64,000 nucleotides of DNA from Hermatobates lingyangjiaoensis (GCA_026182355.1 JAPFBL010000554.1:121700-185699), one strand, 5' to 3'; counted from the stretch's first letter, positions 11,712-22,144 are shown. The notes: generated by a model from the letters alone, not told the origin. Made by a program: numbers and translations.

Positions 11712-11905
11712 ACAGTCGTACCTCGTAAGATGATCTAGAATCTAGGAGTTGTTGGAGCGCTTTCGGACGCTGTCCATCTTCGATCGCAACTAACCTACTG
11801 AGCTGATATGAATGGGCTATCTGTCAGGTCCACTGCAATCAAAGATGGACAACATCCCAAAGCGCTCCAACAACTCCAAGATCATTTTACGAGGTAATTT
11901 CCCAT
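11712..11905. mobile_element. Inverted PLE-B termini
   Basis: The minus-strand arm (11714-11790) and plus-strand arm (11838-11895) share the PLE-B core: GAAGATGGAC, AAC, GTCC, GAAAGCGCTCCAAC. In this core the AG/CT pair can form stem III and CUC the cleavage triplet. The right arm has drifted (CATCCCAAAGCG). Outer sequence CTCGTAAGATGATC and GATCATTTTACGAG is inverted as well. Only 47 bases separate the arms, so no coding part remains. Confidence 0.6.
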
Positions 11906-12536
11906 ATTAATATTATAAACCATAATAACCTCAGTGGTACTAACATTATGCATGTATATAATGGAAATGTTTGCGAAAAACCTTTTTTTTTTATCGTCCA
12001 TTTTGTGTTTGTTATACTTTTCAAGCAACGCTAGTGTAGCTCAGATCTTTGGGAATGAAATTTTAACTGGAGTTTGCAACATTAAGTTGAACAAATTCTA
12101 CTTGAAGTCGCATATATTCAAGTGATGTAATAATATACATATTAAAATAATATGTATAGAAGAGTGCATTTCTAAAAATTGATATTTCATGTGTTTCAAT
12201 AATAGATTAAGATAATTTCAGTTTCCAAACTTTAATGAAATTTTGAAATTCAATCAACTCACTAATATAGGTTTGAAAGTAGGCTTCAAGTTAGTTGCCT
12301 GAATATGACGCCGGCTGCATAATCTCAACGATCAAGGAATTACACCTTTTGTCGAACTAAACTGGGAAGGAATAGAGAGACACTTCAAACTCAAATAAAA
12401 CCGTTCTTGTCAGTGCTTTACCTCAACCTTAGAGTACTTCAATAGGATAATAGTAGATTGAGCAACAACAATATTGTATAAAATATACATTTAATTTTTT
12501 ATTTTTTAAAAAAAAATTTAAAGAGTCTCTCTAACT
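11906..12536. other. AT-rich stretch, no gene seen
   Basis: A 63-codon frame at 11934-12125 begins with a hydrophobic run, but nothing supports it as a gene. Splice signals, a conserved domain and codon bias are all lacking. Confidence 0.35.
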
Positions 12537-12814
12537 TAGTGTTTCCCGACTTTTTTTTTGCCTGACGCACACCTGAGAACTCCTAAAATTATGATGGCAC
12601 ACCTTGCCAAATATAGAAGAAAATATATTCTTCATGTTATGAAAAGGGATCAAGGACATAAGTAAAACATGTAGATATGAACTATGTTGATATAGGCTGC
12701 CATAATATATGTAAAAATCACATTTAAAGCTGTGCCATGATAAAGTCTGGCGGTACACCTGGGATGATCTCACGGCACACCAGTGTGCCTTGGTACAGTA
12801 GTTGGGAATCACTG
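12537..12814. mobile_element. hAT-type MITE with 8-bp target duplication
   Basis: The ends are TAGTGTTTCCCGAC and GTAGTTGGGAATCACTG, imperfect inverted copies of the common hAT terminus CAGTGNTTCCCAACC. The 8-bp duplication CTCTAACT flanks the element at 12529-12536 and 12815-12822. Sub-terminal CACACC and GGTGTGCC-like motifs fit the family. At 278 bp it has no transposase and would depend on one supplied elsewhere. Confidence 0.85.
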
Positions 12815-12837
12815 CTCTAACTTACAGTAAAACACGC

Positions 12838-13188
12838 ATATTGTTAGTGGCATAGAGGTTAGTAAATAAGATATTATTATCAACCGTCATATCTCGTCTA
12901 TCGCCCGACCGGTTTCGCTTTTGTCTTTTTAACTTAAGACGACTTAAAGTTTAAAAGACAAAAAACAGATTAAACAAAATAAAATAAAACTGTTAGGTAG
13001 GAAATTTAGGCATATATATTGGCACCATTGAGTTAAAATAGGTATTTATATCCGTGATTTTGGAAGGTAACATTAGTCCCATTGATGATGCAGCCATTGC
13101 GAAACCGGTCGGGCGACTTCACCAGCTATAGACGTGATATGACGGTTGATAATAATATCTTATAGTCAAACGCCACTAATAGAAGTTA
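12838..13188. mobile_element. Inverted PLE-E termini with near-canonical hammerhead core
   Basis: The plus-strand core at 13082-13112 reads TTGATGA, a short GCA/TGC hairpin, GAA, ACCGGT, C, GGG. Stem III would be AC/GT with loop CG, and the cleavage triplet is the canonical GUC. Only the first C of CUGAUGA is changed. A minus-strand partner at about 12895-12917 keeps GAAACCGGTCGGGCGA but has lost the left half. The arms continue outward through ATGACGGTTGATAATAATAT and its inverse. Confidence 0.6.
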
Positions 13189-13274
13189 GATAAAGAGGAT
13201 AATAAAGTATATTTTTTTTTTATTTTTATAGATATACTGAGTATCTATCATAAATATATGCAATTTCAAGTTGA

Positions 13275-13606
13275 GTATAATTTGTTTTCCAACACCCACA
13301 CTTGTAACGCTTTCACCTTTTAGGGTGAAAGGGGGAGAAATTGTGGCTTATTTATTATTTCGCAACCATTTTAGTAATGGGCGAGCTACATTACTTGCTG
13401 ATTATATATCGGAAGTCACAATTTTTGCAATTTTGCCAAACTCAAGTGTATCCAGGAGCAGGGGATCTATAACGAGTACCTGACGTAGTACAGGCTCCGG
13501 GCGGACGGCTTAACGTCCTCTTCGAGGGAAGACGTACTCAGATTTATTCACCTCCCACGTGAATAAATTGAGGGCTAGGTGGGGATTGAACCCACCATTG
13601 AAATAA
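13275..13606 (-). mobile_element. SINE-A, type II tail, minus strand
   Basis: Read on the minus strand, the head has GGGTTCAATCCCC (box B) and GAGGTGAATAAATCTGAGTA. The body has GACGTTAAGCCGTCCG and GTACTACGTCAGGTACTCG. The tail has TACTAAAATGG, then TTCACCCTAAAAGG and AAACAAA. The 5' end of the tRNA-like head (box A) is truncated near 13600. The plus-strand open frame at 13271-13483 is an antisense shadow. Confidence 0.7.
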
Positions 13607-13719
13607 TATATATTCGGAGGAAACTTTAGCGATCATGAGAAAATTGAATCTCGACATGTTGACAAATTAAGATATTTGGATTATTGCTGTTCTTTTGATG
13701 TTTCACTTTATTTATGTAT

Positions 13720-13736
13720 GTATGTGTGTGTGTGTT

Positions 13737-13774
<38 letters not shown>

Positions 13775-13785
13775 TGCTTTGTGTT
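13720..13785 (+). repeat. (TG)n microsatellite
   Basis: A nearly pure TG run is interrupted by TTTG and TATG units. It has no other feature. Confidence 0.95.
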
Positions 13786-14689
13786 CGTGTATTGATAAGT
13801 CTGTGGGCACGCTACAGGTAATACTGTTTGATAGATCCAATTATTATTTTACCAAGAAAAATATATCTTAATGTAAATGGGCTCAATTTTGTTCTAGCAA
13901 TGTTCAGGAGAAAGTCACATTTGAGAAAATTTCGATTTTAAACACCATGTGTTTTAAAATGTTAAAGAACCATTTTCAATTTTTAAAATCAGGAGGAAAC
14001 TGTTAACAACAATAAAGAAAAAAGGTTCAGCATTTTTAAATAATTGTTCTCTTTTGAAATAAAATGAAAAATTATTGATGTAGGATTGATTGGAGATGAT
14101 TATAGAAACGATAAAGGCCAGACTATTTTAGCTGATAATTAAATTATACTGAAATAATACGTTTTGAGAGAAAAAGGTAAGTACTTTGCAGATAAAAAAT
14201 ACTTTGTAGGTAAGAAATTAAAAAAGTACTTTGTAGATAGTACATTCGTATATGTATACGAATTTAGCATCAATTTTTCTTTTGCCAAATTGTTAAATAT
14301 AGAACAATGAATCTTTCAAAAATAAATTCACCAAAAAAAAAAAATAAAAACTTTTCAATTTCCTCAAAAGACAATAAAGCTATAAGAACTGAAAACTCAT
14401 CATAAATAATGAATGACCTACTGCAAATATTGTTTCGTGTTTACATTAACTCAGAAATTTACATAAGAATCCATTGAAACAGAATTGTTATTTTTTGGGT
14501 TCAAAAAACAAATTTTTATTGATTTTAAATATTTATATATTATAAGTAAGAAGAATTTTTGAAACGACTAAATTTAAGACAGATTAATCAAATATTGTGT
14601 TTTCCAGCTCTTGATGGATAGTTTTTTGACGAGTGTTTTTTACTCAATAAAAACATTTATTGATGTTCTACATATATAACCATTTAGGA
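13786..14689. other. AT-rich stretch, no gene seen
   Basis: There is no coding signal. ACTTTGCAGATAA and ACTTTGTAGGTAAGAAAT-like words repeat three times at 14180-14240 as a small tandem array of about 25 bp. Confidence 0.4.
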
Positions 14690-14843
14690 GGAGTCAGGTT
14701 AACTCAGAGGCAACGTGCTCGATTCTACGACTCGTAGATCTGGAGTTCATTATCGGATCTGACACTAGATTTATTTATACGAGAGATGAATATCAGAGGA
14801 TGTTGCATCTTGGAGATGATATTATGGCATTGATCATGTGCCT
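14690..14843 (+). mobile_element. SINE-A head fragment
   Basis: GGAGTCAGGTTAACTCAGAG corresponds to the box A region of SINE-A. It is followed by CTGGAGTTCATTATCGG (a decayed box B) and TGACACTAGATTTATTTATA. The element stops near 14843, where a large palindrome begins. It is strongly diverged. Confidence 0.55.
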
Positions 14844-14844
14844 G

Positions 14845-15312
14845 AACTAAACACCACAATAGACCTGATAACTCATCTACCTGAGGAGAGTTCTTAGAAG
14901 CACAATTGCAGCTTTAGAAAATCCATACATACTCTTATTCCCTTACTGTAACCTCTTCTATGCTTACTATATATATATATATATATAAACATTTCACAAT
15001 AACATGTGAACCAACAATCAATGATTTCAACTCTAACAAGCGGTTTTCGTCAGAGTCAAAAACCCAACTGGTTTTTGACCAGTTAGGTTTTTGACTCTGA
15101 CGAAGACTGCTTGTTACGGTTGAAAGATCTTAGTCTTGTTTTTCCTATTTCTTATCTATATAAATCTTTATATATAGTAAGTATAGAAGAGGTTACAGTA
15201 AGGAAATAAGAGTATGTATGGATTTTCTAAAGTTTAAATTGTGCTTCTAAGAACTCTCTTTAGGTACCTCAGGTAGTAGATGAGTTATCAGGCCCATTGT
15301 GGTGTTTAGTTT
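14845..15312. repeat. Large palindrome centred on inverted PLE-C termini
   Basis: The inner part is a PLE-C pair: minus core about 15027-15057 (GACGAAAACC variant), plus core 15093-15135 with CTGACGA, hairpin, GAAAGATCT and AGTC. Outside the TA runs (14970-14990 and 15155-15178) the symmetry continues. CATACATACTCTTATT pairs with AATAAGAGTATGTATG, GAGAGTTCTTAGAAGCAC with GTGCTTCTAAGAACTCTC, and AACTAAACACCACAATAG with the inverse near 15300. The arms are therefore near 220 bp and reach well past the PLE terminus. Confidence 0.75.
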
Positions 15313-16299
15313 TGACTTGTTTGCTGGATAACCAGGATAATGACTGTTTCAATAGAGACGGGCATGCTACAGACATGTTATCATCAAAAGCTGAATGAGT
15401 GTTGGCCTTTGAGTTTACTTAGCATTCTCACTAAATATCTGAAATAGGAGTAAAGCATATGGTCTAAATATAAGTCATCCACAAATGATCCTTGTAGATT
15501 TTTCAATACGAGTGAAAAGAGGTCTCAAAGGCTTTTCCGTTAAAAACATTAGAAATATTAAACTAAAATTCTCTGAAGTATAAAAAAAGAAACCATCGGA
15601 CTTTTTAGATGAATGAATAAACTGGAAAAACCCTATAACGGATATATTAGATAAGGCTCGAAAGGGAATGATCTGCTGTAAGAAATTATTTTATAGAACA
15701 GAAGGTCTTAATCTTGAATCTAAACATTCACTCTACAAAATTACTTTGAATCCTGATAACTTTTAATGATAAAAAAATCACTTAATATCCATTAGTTACA
15801 TCATTAATTACCAGAGAGTTGATTTTATTTCTACACTATATGTATTTTAAAAATAACCAAAACTCAATCAATTGTCAACGAGTATTTTATTAAATTGCCT
15901 ACAATAAAGTTTGATGGATTAAATTAATTTTCTAATACAATAATATTTGAAAATACGTCGGCCCCCATAGTGTCAACGTATTTTATTGTTTTTGAGAATA
16001 TTATATCATGAGAAAATTACTTTCTTCTCCAAAATCAAATTTTGGACAATATTTGTTGCCCCCTAAACTAAAAACTATAGAATGTTAATTTTTGTTAGTA
16101 TTATGAAAATTATCTATGTTCATAGCCTTTAAATTCATTGAATGAGTGCTAATGTATGGATGAAATAATTCAGCAATTACATAATGGATTACAGTAATCG
16201 AATGCAAGAATAATTACTGTAAGCATTGGATCTATTACAACTAAAATTGTAACTGCTTAACCTTCTTTTCAGACAGAAGTGTAGCATCCCTATTGCCGT
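15313..16299. other. AT-rich stretch, no gene seen
   Basis: There is no recognisable coding or repeat signal; base composition is A/T-rich throughout. Confidence 0.35.
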
Positions 16300-16418
16300 C
16301 ATTATGACCGCTTGTCATTACGAAGACCACTTGTGTTTGAAAGATCTTTGTTTTTCCCATTATATATTGTGGCCTAATCATTGATTCATATTTTATGTGT
16401 TTATGTGAAATCGAGTTT

Positions 16419-16465
<47 letters not shown>
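16300..16465 (+). mobile_element. PLE-C terminus remnant ending in (TA)n
   Basis: ATTACGAAGACCACTTGTGTTTGAAAGATC is a decayed PLE-C core. The family's distal sequence follows (CCCATTATATATTGTGG, CATTGATTCATATTT, TGTTTATGTGAAAT). The locus ends in a TA run at about 16420-16461. Confidence 0.55.
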
Positions 16466-16524
16466 ATCAAAATAGCACTTAAAGTAATAGATGGACTAAT
16501 TTACCACCATGAAACAATTTTGGA

Positions 16525-16680
16525 AACAATTCTTTAAGGCCTTTCGTCAACACATCGTCAGAGAGCAAGTGAGTCGTTATCAGCCTTTGGAGCGATTCAC
16601 TTCTTTTCCTGAAGACGAGGACATCGAAATATAGTAGTGAGTTCAGTGGTTTCCTTTCTATGTGTTCTTTTTTTAAATTC

Positions 16681-16700
<20 letters not shown>
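16525..16700 (+). mobile_element. PLE-F terminus with opposed hammerhead-like motif
   Basis: The plus core at 16609-16636 is CTGAAGA, CGAGGACATC, GAA, ATATAGTAG. About 60 bases to the left on the minus strand (about 16536-16562) is CTGACGA, TGTGTTGAC, GAA, AGGCCTT. A related F terminus, more decayed, is at 32060-32165 and another near 43340-43420. The unit ends in (TA)n at 16688-16714. Confidence 0.5.
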
Positions 16701-16717
<17 letters not shown>

Positions 16718-16794
16718 CTCCATAAATTATTCTTGACCTCTTCTATTCTATTGTATGTTTTGTTATTGAGTGCTAGGTCAAATAAAAGAAAATA

Positions 16795-16862
16795 AACTCC
16801 TTCCTAGGTCAGCGTTTCGATGTAACATATTTTTACATCATCTTCAGGGCTAAAATTAGAGT
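16795..16862 (-). mobile_element. PLE-type terminus, minus strand
   Basis: On the minus strand the core at 16809-16848 reads CTGAAGA, a GATGTAA/TTACATC hairpin, GAAACGCTGAC. The 7-bp hairpin is perfect. It is the only copy of this variant in the window. Confidence 0.5.
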
Positions 16863-17054
16863 AAGAACTATAATACATTTACTAAAACAATCTACAACTC
16901 ATATAGAGAACTAACACAATTTATTGAGACCAACAGATACATACAAATATAACAAATTATAAAATAACCTTTTGTTATTTTAAAGGTGTATTAATAGTCT
17001 GAAACGTGTTGTATTTTTGAAGATAGACCAAACCTCGATAAAAAAGAAAAATAA

Positions 17055-17182
17055 AGTATATATATATATATAGACAGAATATATATATAAATATATAAAA
17101 TACAGAATATATAAAATATATATATGTATATAGACAGAGAGAGATTGAGAGAGAGAGAGAGAAAGAGAGATAGATTAGAGAG

Positions 17183-17219
<37 letters not shown>

Positions 17220-17220
17220 A
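17055..17220 (+). repeat. (TA)n and (GA)n microsatellites
   Basis: A TA-rich stretch at 17055-17125 leads into GAGA runs at 17135-17215. A similar TA-then-GA pair occurs at 18223-18395. Confidence 0.9.
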
Positions 17221-17784
17221 AGTGGGAGGGGCGAAATTGAGTGAAAATGTATGTGAGAGACTGGGTCGATTATTGAGTGGAAACTAACTTCATTATCCAA
17301 TAAATTATAATTCGTATTTATTCATTATTTAATATGGGATAGAAAATTAAATATTATTTGCTCTGTAGAGATGATAAAATTTGACAGGAATGAAGCTAAA
17401 TGGGGTGTATAAGCGACTGGGCGCCAGAAGGACAGATTGAAGTAAAGTGTGTTTGTCAAGGCAAAGGAAGTGGACCTTCAGAATCGAGGGGAGCATTCAG
17501 CCTGTGATTGTCGCCTAATAGTGGTTGACACACTCTCGTCAATTCACAGCACTGCTCTCATCTGCTCGCTTTGTGTTCCCTGCCAACAATAATATCGCAG
17601 ATAAAATTACAAGCCCTAGCCTTTTCATACCCCAGCCAAATCAAAATATTCTTACAATCTTTAACTATTTTGTACAAATTGTTTCGAAGCAATTGTTTTC
17701 CTGTTCATCAAATTAATCTCCGTTATTAACAATTTCTTAAAGGTTTCCATATTATTGAGTGCAGTATGAAAGCTATATGTGCAT
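17221..17784. other. No recognised feature; moderately GC patch
   Basis: The part from about 17395 to 17600 is less AT-rich than its surroundings and has a 63-codon open frame at 17525-17716. Neither the frame nor the sequence matched anything I know. Confidence 0.3.
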
Positions 17785-17895
17785 GTGAAAGATCTTAGTC
17801 TTGTTTTCCCTTTTCATGTTGTGGTTTAATCATTGATTTATATTTCACGTGTTTATATGAAATCTCTATATATATATATATATATATATATAACA
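17785..17895 (+). mobile_element. PLE-C 3' half ending in (TA)n
   Basis: GTGAAAGATCTTAGTCTTG, then TTGTGGTTTAATCATTGATT and CACGTGTTTATATGAAAT run into a TA tract at 17868-17893. The CTGACGA side of the core is missing. Confidence 0.55.
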
Positions 17896-18221
17896 GATTC
17901 AATAATATATCGACCGTTTGATAGAATAGGTGTGTTCTCTAATCGGGGTTCGGTCAATTTTCCAGGATAAAAAATCAAACTCTCGTTGCCAACGTTTCGG
18001 TTTTATTTAAAACCTTTTTCATAGGCAGAAGTAAGAATTTTTTAACTAAGAAAATGAAATTTACATTATTTAAAGGAACAACAATGTAAATTTCATTTTC
18101 TTAGTTAAAAAATTCTTACTTCTGCCTATGAAAAAGGTTTTAAATAAAACCGAAACGTTGGCAACGAGAGTTTGATTTTTTATCCTGGAAAATTGACCGA
18201 ACCCCGATTAGAGAACACACC

Positions 18222-18223
<2 letters not shown>
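17896..18223. repeat. Near-perfect palindrome of PLE-A termini
   Basis: The arms at 17927-18067 and 18083-18223 are 141 bp each around a 15-bp centre (18068-18082) and match almost base for base. Each arm holds the PLE-A terminal: GTGTGTTCTCTAATCGG, GGTTCGGTCAATTTTCC, then, read outward, GGTTTTAAATAAAACC hairpin and GAAACGTTGGCAACG. The same terminus ends the PLE at 62640-63835. A distal extension (CAGATTCAATAATATATCGA) at 17893-17926 is on the left side only. (TA)n lies on both flanks. Confidence 0.85.
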
Positions 18224-18274
<51 letters not shown>

Positions 18275-18395
18275 CAGAGAGAGATTGAGAGAGATAGAGA
18301 GAGAGAATGAGATAGAGATAGAGAGAGTGAGAGAGAGAGAGAATGAGATAGAGATAGAGAGAGTGAGAGAGAGAGAGAGAGAGAGAGTATATTAC
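18224..18395 (+). repeat. (TA)n followed by (GA)n with a tandem GA-rich unit
   Basis: A pure TA tract of about 48 bases is followed by GA-rich sequence in which a unit of about 48 bases (GAGAATGAGATAGAGATAGA) occurs twice. Confidence 0.9.
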
Positions 18396-18626
18396 AGTAT
18401 ACTCTCTCTATAGACTATAATTACACACATGTATTCATGAATACATTAGCAATAATAATTCTTAATTGAAACATAAAATTATTTGAGTACAAGAAATAAA
18501 AAAGAATAATTTTTAGAAGAAATAATCAGTTGCAACAAATAGCTTCCAAAATAATCAGCATCACAGACAGCTAAAAGATGATAGATGATAAATACATGCA
18601 TATTATTATTAACACTGAGGTTAGTA

Positions 18627-19290
18627 TGATTTATATTATTAATATGGCAAACCGTCATACCTCGTACAATGATGTTGGAGTTGTTGGAGCGCTTTCGGAC
18701 GTTTTCCATCTTCAATAGCAACTAACTAACTAACCTACTGATCTATTATAAAGAGGGTTGGTTTTCTGTCAAGTCCACTGCTATTCTGATATTATTACTT
18801 TGGTTTTATTCAGTTATTTTTGATTTTTGGTTTTTAGTTATTATCTAGTTTGATTTTTTTATATTTTCTAACTTCGTCATACTGTCTGTTCAGTCGCCTT
18901 TTTATTTTTATTAATTGTTTACATAAAATATCGGTTTGGAGGTTTATTTGTTCATTTATTCATTTACCCAAATTTGTATATTTATATATTTCTATCTGTT
19001 CAGTTATAATAAGTCTCTGGTCTTTCTGTCCTGTCTGTAGTAAGTCCATTGTATTTCCTAAGCTGTCAGGTGTAGGTCCGTGTTCAGTTAGGTGGTTTGA
19101 AAAATTGAATTTATTTGTATTATTTAAAAGTCCTTAAGGACAGCAGTGGACTTGACAGAAACCCACCCCCTTTATAACAGCTCAGTAGGTTAGTTAGTTA
19201 TTTGAGATTGAAGATGGACAACGTCCGAAAGCGCTCCAACGACTCCAACATCATCGTACGAGGTATGACGATTTGCCATATTAATAATAT
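18627..19290. mobile_element. Miniature PLE-B: GIY-YIG tail between inverted termini
   Basis: The left arm (18627-18783) and right arm (19139-19290) are inverted copies of about 150 bp. Both carry the PLE-B core: on the plus strand (19208-19240) TTGAAGA, TGGAC-AAC-GTCC hairpin, GAA, AGCGCTCC. The arms also share CTAACTAACCTACTGA and AGTCCACTGCT. Between them (18784-19138) the minus strand encodes a PLE endonuclease C-terminus, described separately. The unit is 664 bp in all, far shorter than a full PLE (usually 2.5 kb or more). Confidence 0.7.
18960..19134 (-). pseudogene. PLE GIY-YIG endonuclease C-terminal fragment
   Basis: The minus-strand frame ending at TGA (18960-18962) reads NNTNKFNFSNHLTEHG, then about 24 residues on QRLIITEQIEIYKY. 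This is the pattern of the GIY-YIG C-terminal half in Penelope proteins: a KN-rich turn, F-x-x-HL-x-x-x-GH, then KR-x-x-E-x-x-x-I. The GIY and YIG strands themselves are upstream and missing. The plus-strand open frame of 95 codons over the same bases is an antisense shadow. The fragment identifies the flanking inverted repeats as PLE termini. Confidence 0.7.
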
Positions 19291-19547
19291 AAATGATAGA
19301 TATCATTTATGATAGATATTGGGGGCAGTTGCTTCAATTGAACACACTGTTTTCACTTTACTAAGATATTATATTGAACACACATTAAACACTACAATAT
19401 CCAAAGAGCAGAATACTCGAGCAATACTGGCATGGCCTTGTAAACATTATTTATAAAGTCACTATCAAGCAGGTGTCTCTACTCTTGCCACGACAGGCGC
19501 ACTGGGCAGGTTTACTCCTACGACGTCACATCCGCCACATCTGCATA
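19291..19547. other. No recognised feature
   Basis: From 19380 the base composition is more balanced and continues on the far side of the hAT element (19995-20220). The hAT insertion therefore split a single older sequence of unknown class. Confidence 0.35.
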
Positions 19548-19555
19548 GTGTAGAG

Positions 19556-19986
19556 CACAGGTGTCAAACATACGGCCCACCTGGAGGTTTGATCCAGCCC
19601 GCGGAATAAATCTGCATTATTATAAAAAAAATTAGTTTACTCTAATTTCCTTAAAAACCTGCAGTTCTTATATAATCCACCAGGAGTAGAGTGTTTTAGT
19701 AAGCTCTGTATTATCCACTTTTCCTTTGCCCTCGCACCTTGACCAGCAAAAATCTGTCTCAAAATGGATAATAGTGGATACAGAGTGTCGGAGTTTACTA
19801 AAGATTTTTATAATTGACTTATTTTCCTTTGCACTAATTATTATTATTATTACTGACTGATACAAAGAAAAAGGTAGACTTATTGTTAGTTCTATGTAAT
19901 TTTGTAATTAGCTTGCTGGCACGGCCCGCTTGAGATCACACTAAGCTGTATTCGGCCTCCAGACCAAACTGAGTTTGACACCCCTG
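19556..19986. mobile_element. hAT-type element with 8-bp target duplication (431 bp)
   Basis: The left end CACAGGTGTCAAACATACGG and right end GAGTTTGACACCCCTG are inverted copies of the widespread terminus CAGGGGTGTCAAACTC. The target duplication GTGTAGAG lies at 19548-19555 and 19987-19994. Sub-terminal GGCCC and CAGCCCGCGG blocks are typical. The inside contains a roughly inverted pair (GTGTTTTAGTAAGCTCTGTA with its inverse near 19775) but no transposase domain I can recognise. Confidence 0.85.
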
Positions 19987-19994
19987 GTGTAGAG

Positions 19995-21165
19995 AGACAT
20001 CTGTTGGCAAAAGATTGGAATCGTCACACATCAAACGCCATATCCAACAACCTAGCCAAGAGCCCTGTGGTTTCCACTGGACTGACCCAGTCATCTGCAT
20101 TGATTTGGCCTATCTAAGCAACCACTATATCTACTGTTCATAGAAAGTGGAGGGACATCGTAACACCTCACTACTCAGAAGGCTACGAGTTCAACGACAC
20201 TACTCAATTACTCAACGACGGAAATATCAAACCATTACCTAAAAAAATGGTCCTAATTTTTCTAAAATTGAGTGGCAACTACAGTAGACAAAAAAAAGTC
20301 AGAAAATTAGGCAAACAAATAGAGTAGTTTGTCATTAGACATAATACAGAGTGACAGTAGCTGTAATTATAATTAACTGATACTTTCTAATGTAAGGTGT
20401 ATCATTTTAAATTATCATGCCGATCAAATATTTAATCATTATTATTATTATTATTACCCATCGAAATCGCAAGCTATCAAGCACTCACTAACCCCAGTAA
20501 TTGGATTTTAAAATCTTCCATTGAGGTTGGAATGTTAGGAATGCTCCTTGGTAGAAGAGAAAAATATGTTTCAAGAGAATGCGGGTAACTTATTTAGATA
20601 TTAAATTCTTTTTTCTTTAAACAAAATAATAAATTCTTAACATTCCTCTTGAGTACAATTTAATAAATGGAATAATAACTATTAAGCATAATGATAATCA
20701 TATAAAAATGTATAAATTTTACTTACATGAATTATATAATCAGGTGTTTGATTCATTCTGTTTATGACGTGTAATAGTTTAAATTGTAAACTTGTTATGT
20801 GAAAAGGAGAATAACGTAGAGTTTTCTATTTTAGCTAAATTAGTTTAGAGCAAATTTAATATTTGTTTTTTATTTTTATTAATTTATATTTATATTTATT
20901 AATTTAATTTTTTATTTTATATTTATCTGTATACTTGCTCGATATTTCTGAAATTAATTCATTATTATTACAGCGCAGATTTAGAGTCAATTTTTGTCAG
21001 CACAAGTGCCAATTTCAGTGCACTGAAATTTTGTCAACTGAATTATATCATTCTATAAAAACAATCTTTCCTTTCTTCTCTCCGCGAAATATTCGTTCCA
21101 AGTTTGCAGTTATGTTTCGGGGCTAATTAGAAATTAAAAGTAAATTTAGTTATATTTTTTTACCA
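19995..21165. other. No gene recognised
   Basis: 19995-20220 is a less AT-rich patch continuing the sequence interrupted by the hAT element. After 20230 the sequence is AT-rich with a short (ATT)n at 20440-20456. The 63-codon frame at 20935-21126 has no known relatives. Confidence 0.35.
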
Positions 21166-21181
21166 TGTATTTTGCTTACCA

Positions 21182-21191
21182 TACACACACA

Positions 21192-21238
<47 letters not shown>

Positions 21239-21257
21239 ACACACACCACACACACAC

Positions 21258-21316
<59 letters not shown>

Positions 21317-21366
21317 ACACTCAGTCACTCACCACTCACTCACTCACTCACTCACTCACACATACA
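21182..21366 (+). repeat. (CA)n microsatellite with (CACT)n and (CATA)n ends
   Basis: About 130 bases of CA repeat are followed by CACTCACTCACT and CATACATACA blocks. Two open frames of His/Thr repeats result and are not genes. Confidence 0.95.
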
Positions 21367-21529
21367 TACATACATCCATAAAGAGAAACATGAAAAGAAC
21401 GTCAATAATAGACTTGGTGACCTCCAAATATCTAAATTCGTCAAGATGTCGTCAAGCTGCATCCGACACACACACACACACCACATCACACTACACGTAA
21501 ACAGATGTATATATATATAAATAGACAAC

Positions 21530-21745
21530 ATCGAAACGACAATAAGAAATGAAAATATGACTAAGATTTTTCAACCGTAACAGGCTATCTTCTTCAGAGT
21601 CAAAACTGAACTGATGCACATCTATTATATTCTTAATTTATTCCTACGGTTGAAAGATCTTAGTCTTTTTCCTCATTTCTTATTGTGATTTGGACGTTGA
21701 TTTTTATTTCACGTGCTTATTGTGAAATCATGTTATTATATGTAT
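21530..21745. mobile_element. Inverted PLE-C termini
   Basis: The minus core at 21559-21601 has decayed to CTGAAGAAGATAGCC, then GTTACGGTTGAAAAATC. The plus half at 21643-21735 keeps ACGGTTGAAAGATCTTAGTC, TCTTATTGTGATTTGG, TTTCACGTGCTTAT and GTGAAATCA. The distal end again meets an AT-rich run. Confidence 0.55.
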
Positions 21746-21785
21746 AGGCACAGACTAATTAATTTCAAAAGTTTGCTTTGTTCCA

Positions 21786-22144
21786 CACCCTGTCCTTACT
21801 TAACGACGGGGTCCCGTTACAATGATGAGGTTGTTAAACGAATTTGTCGCTAAGTGAGATGATTCCTTATCAGCACTACGGTCATAGTACTGTGATAGTA
21901 TAGTTCTTTTGTATCAAACAGTGTTAAGTATTGTTTTAATGTCACCTTTGCACCTTATACATGTTTGGTACTATTGGTACACGCTCAGTTACATTAAGCG
22001 CGTCTTTCTTGTTATCGCATCGATAAGCCCAGAAACTTTGTGCCTAGAAGCGTAAACATTTTTTTACGTTTTTTTTTCATATTTTTCCGACATGTCATAA
22101 GTCTGAGCAGTCAGACGTGTAAGTTGTTAAGTGAGGACAAGGTG
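21786..22144. mobile_element. Mariner/pogo-like MITE (359 bp)
   Basis: The ends CACCCTGTCCTTACTTAACG and GTTGTTAAGTGAGGACAAGGTG are inverted repeats of about 20 bp with few mismatches. TA follows the right end (22145-22146); the left flank is CA, one substitution from TA. There is no coding capacity. The TA target places it with Tc1/mariner/pogo elements. Confidence 0.75.

Noticed and set aside
18850..19137. Plus-strand 95-codon hydrophobic frame that looks like a membrane protein
   Set aside because: It is antisense to a recognisable PLE endonuclease fragment.
21165..21500. Open frames of His/Thr repeats
   Set aside because: They are translations of the (CA)n microsatellite.
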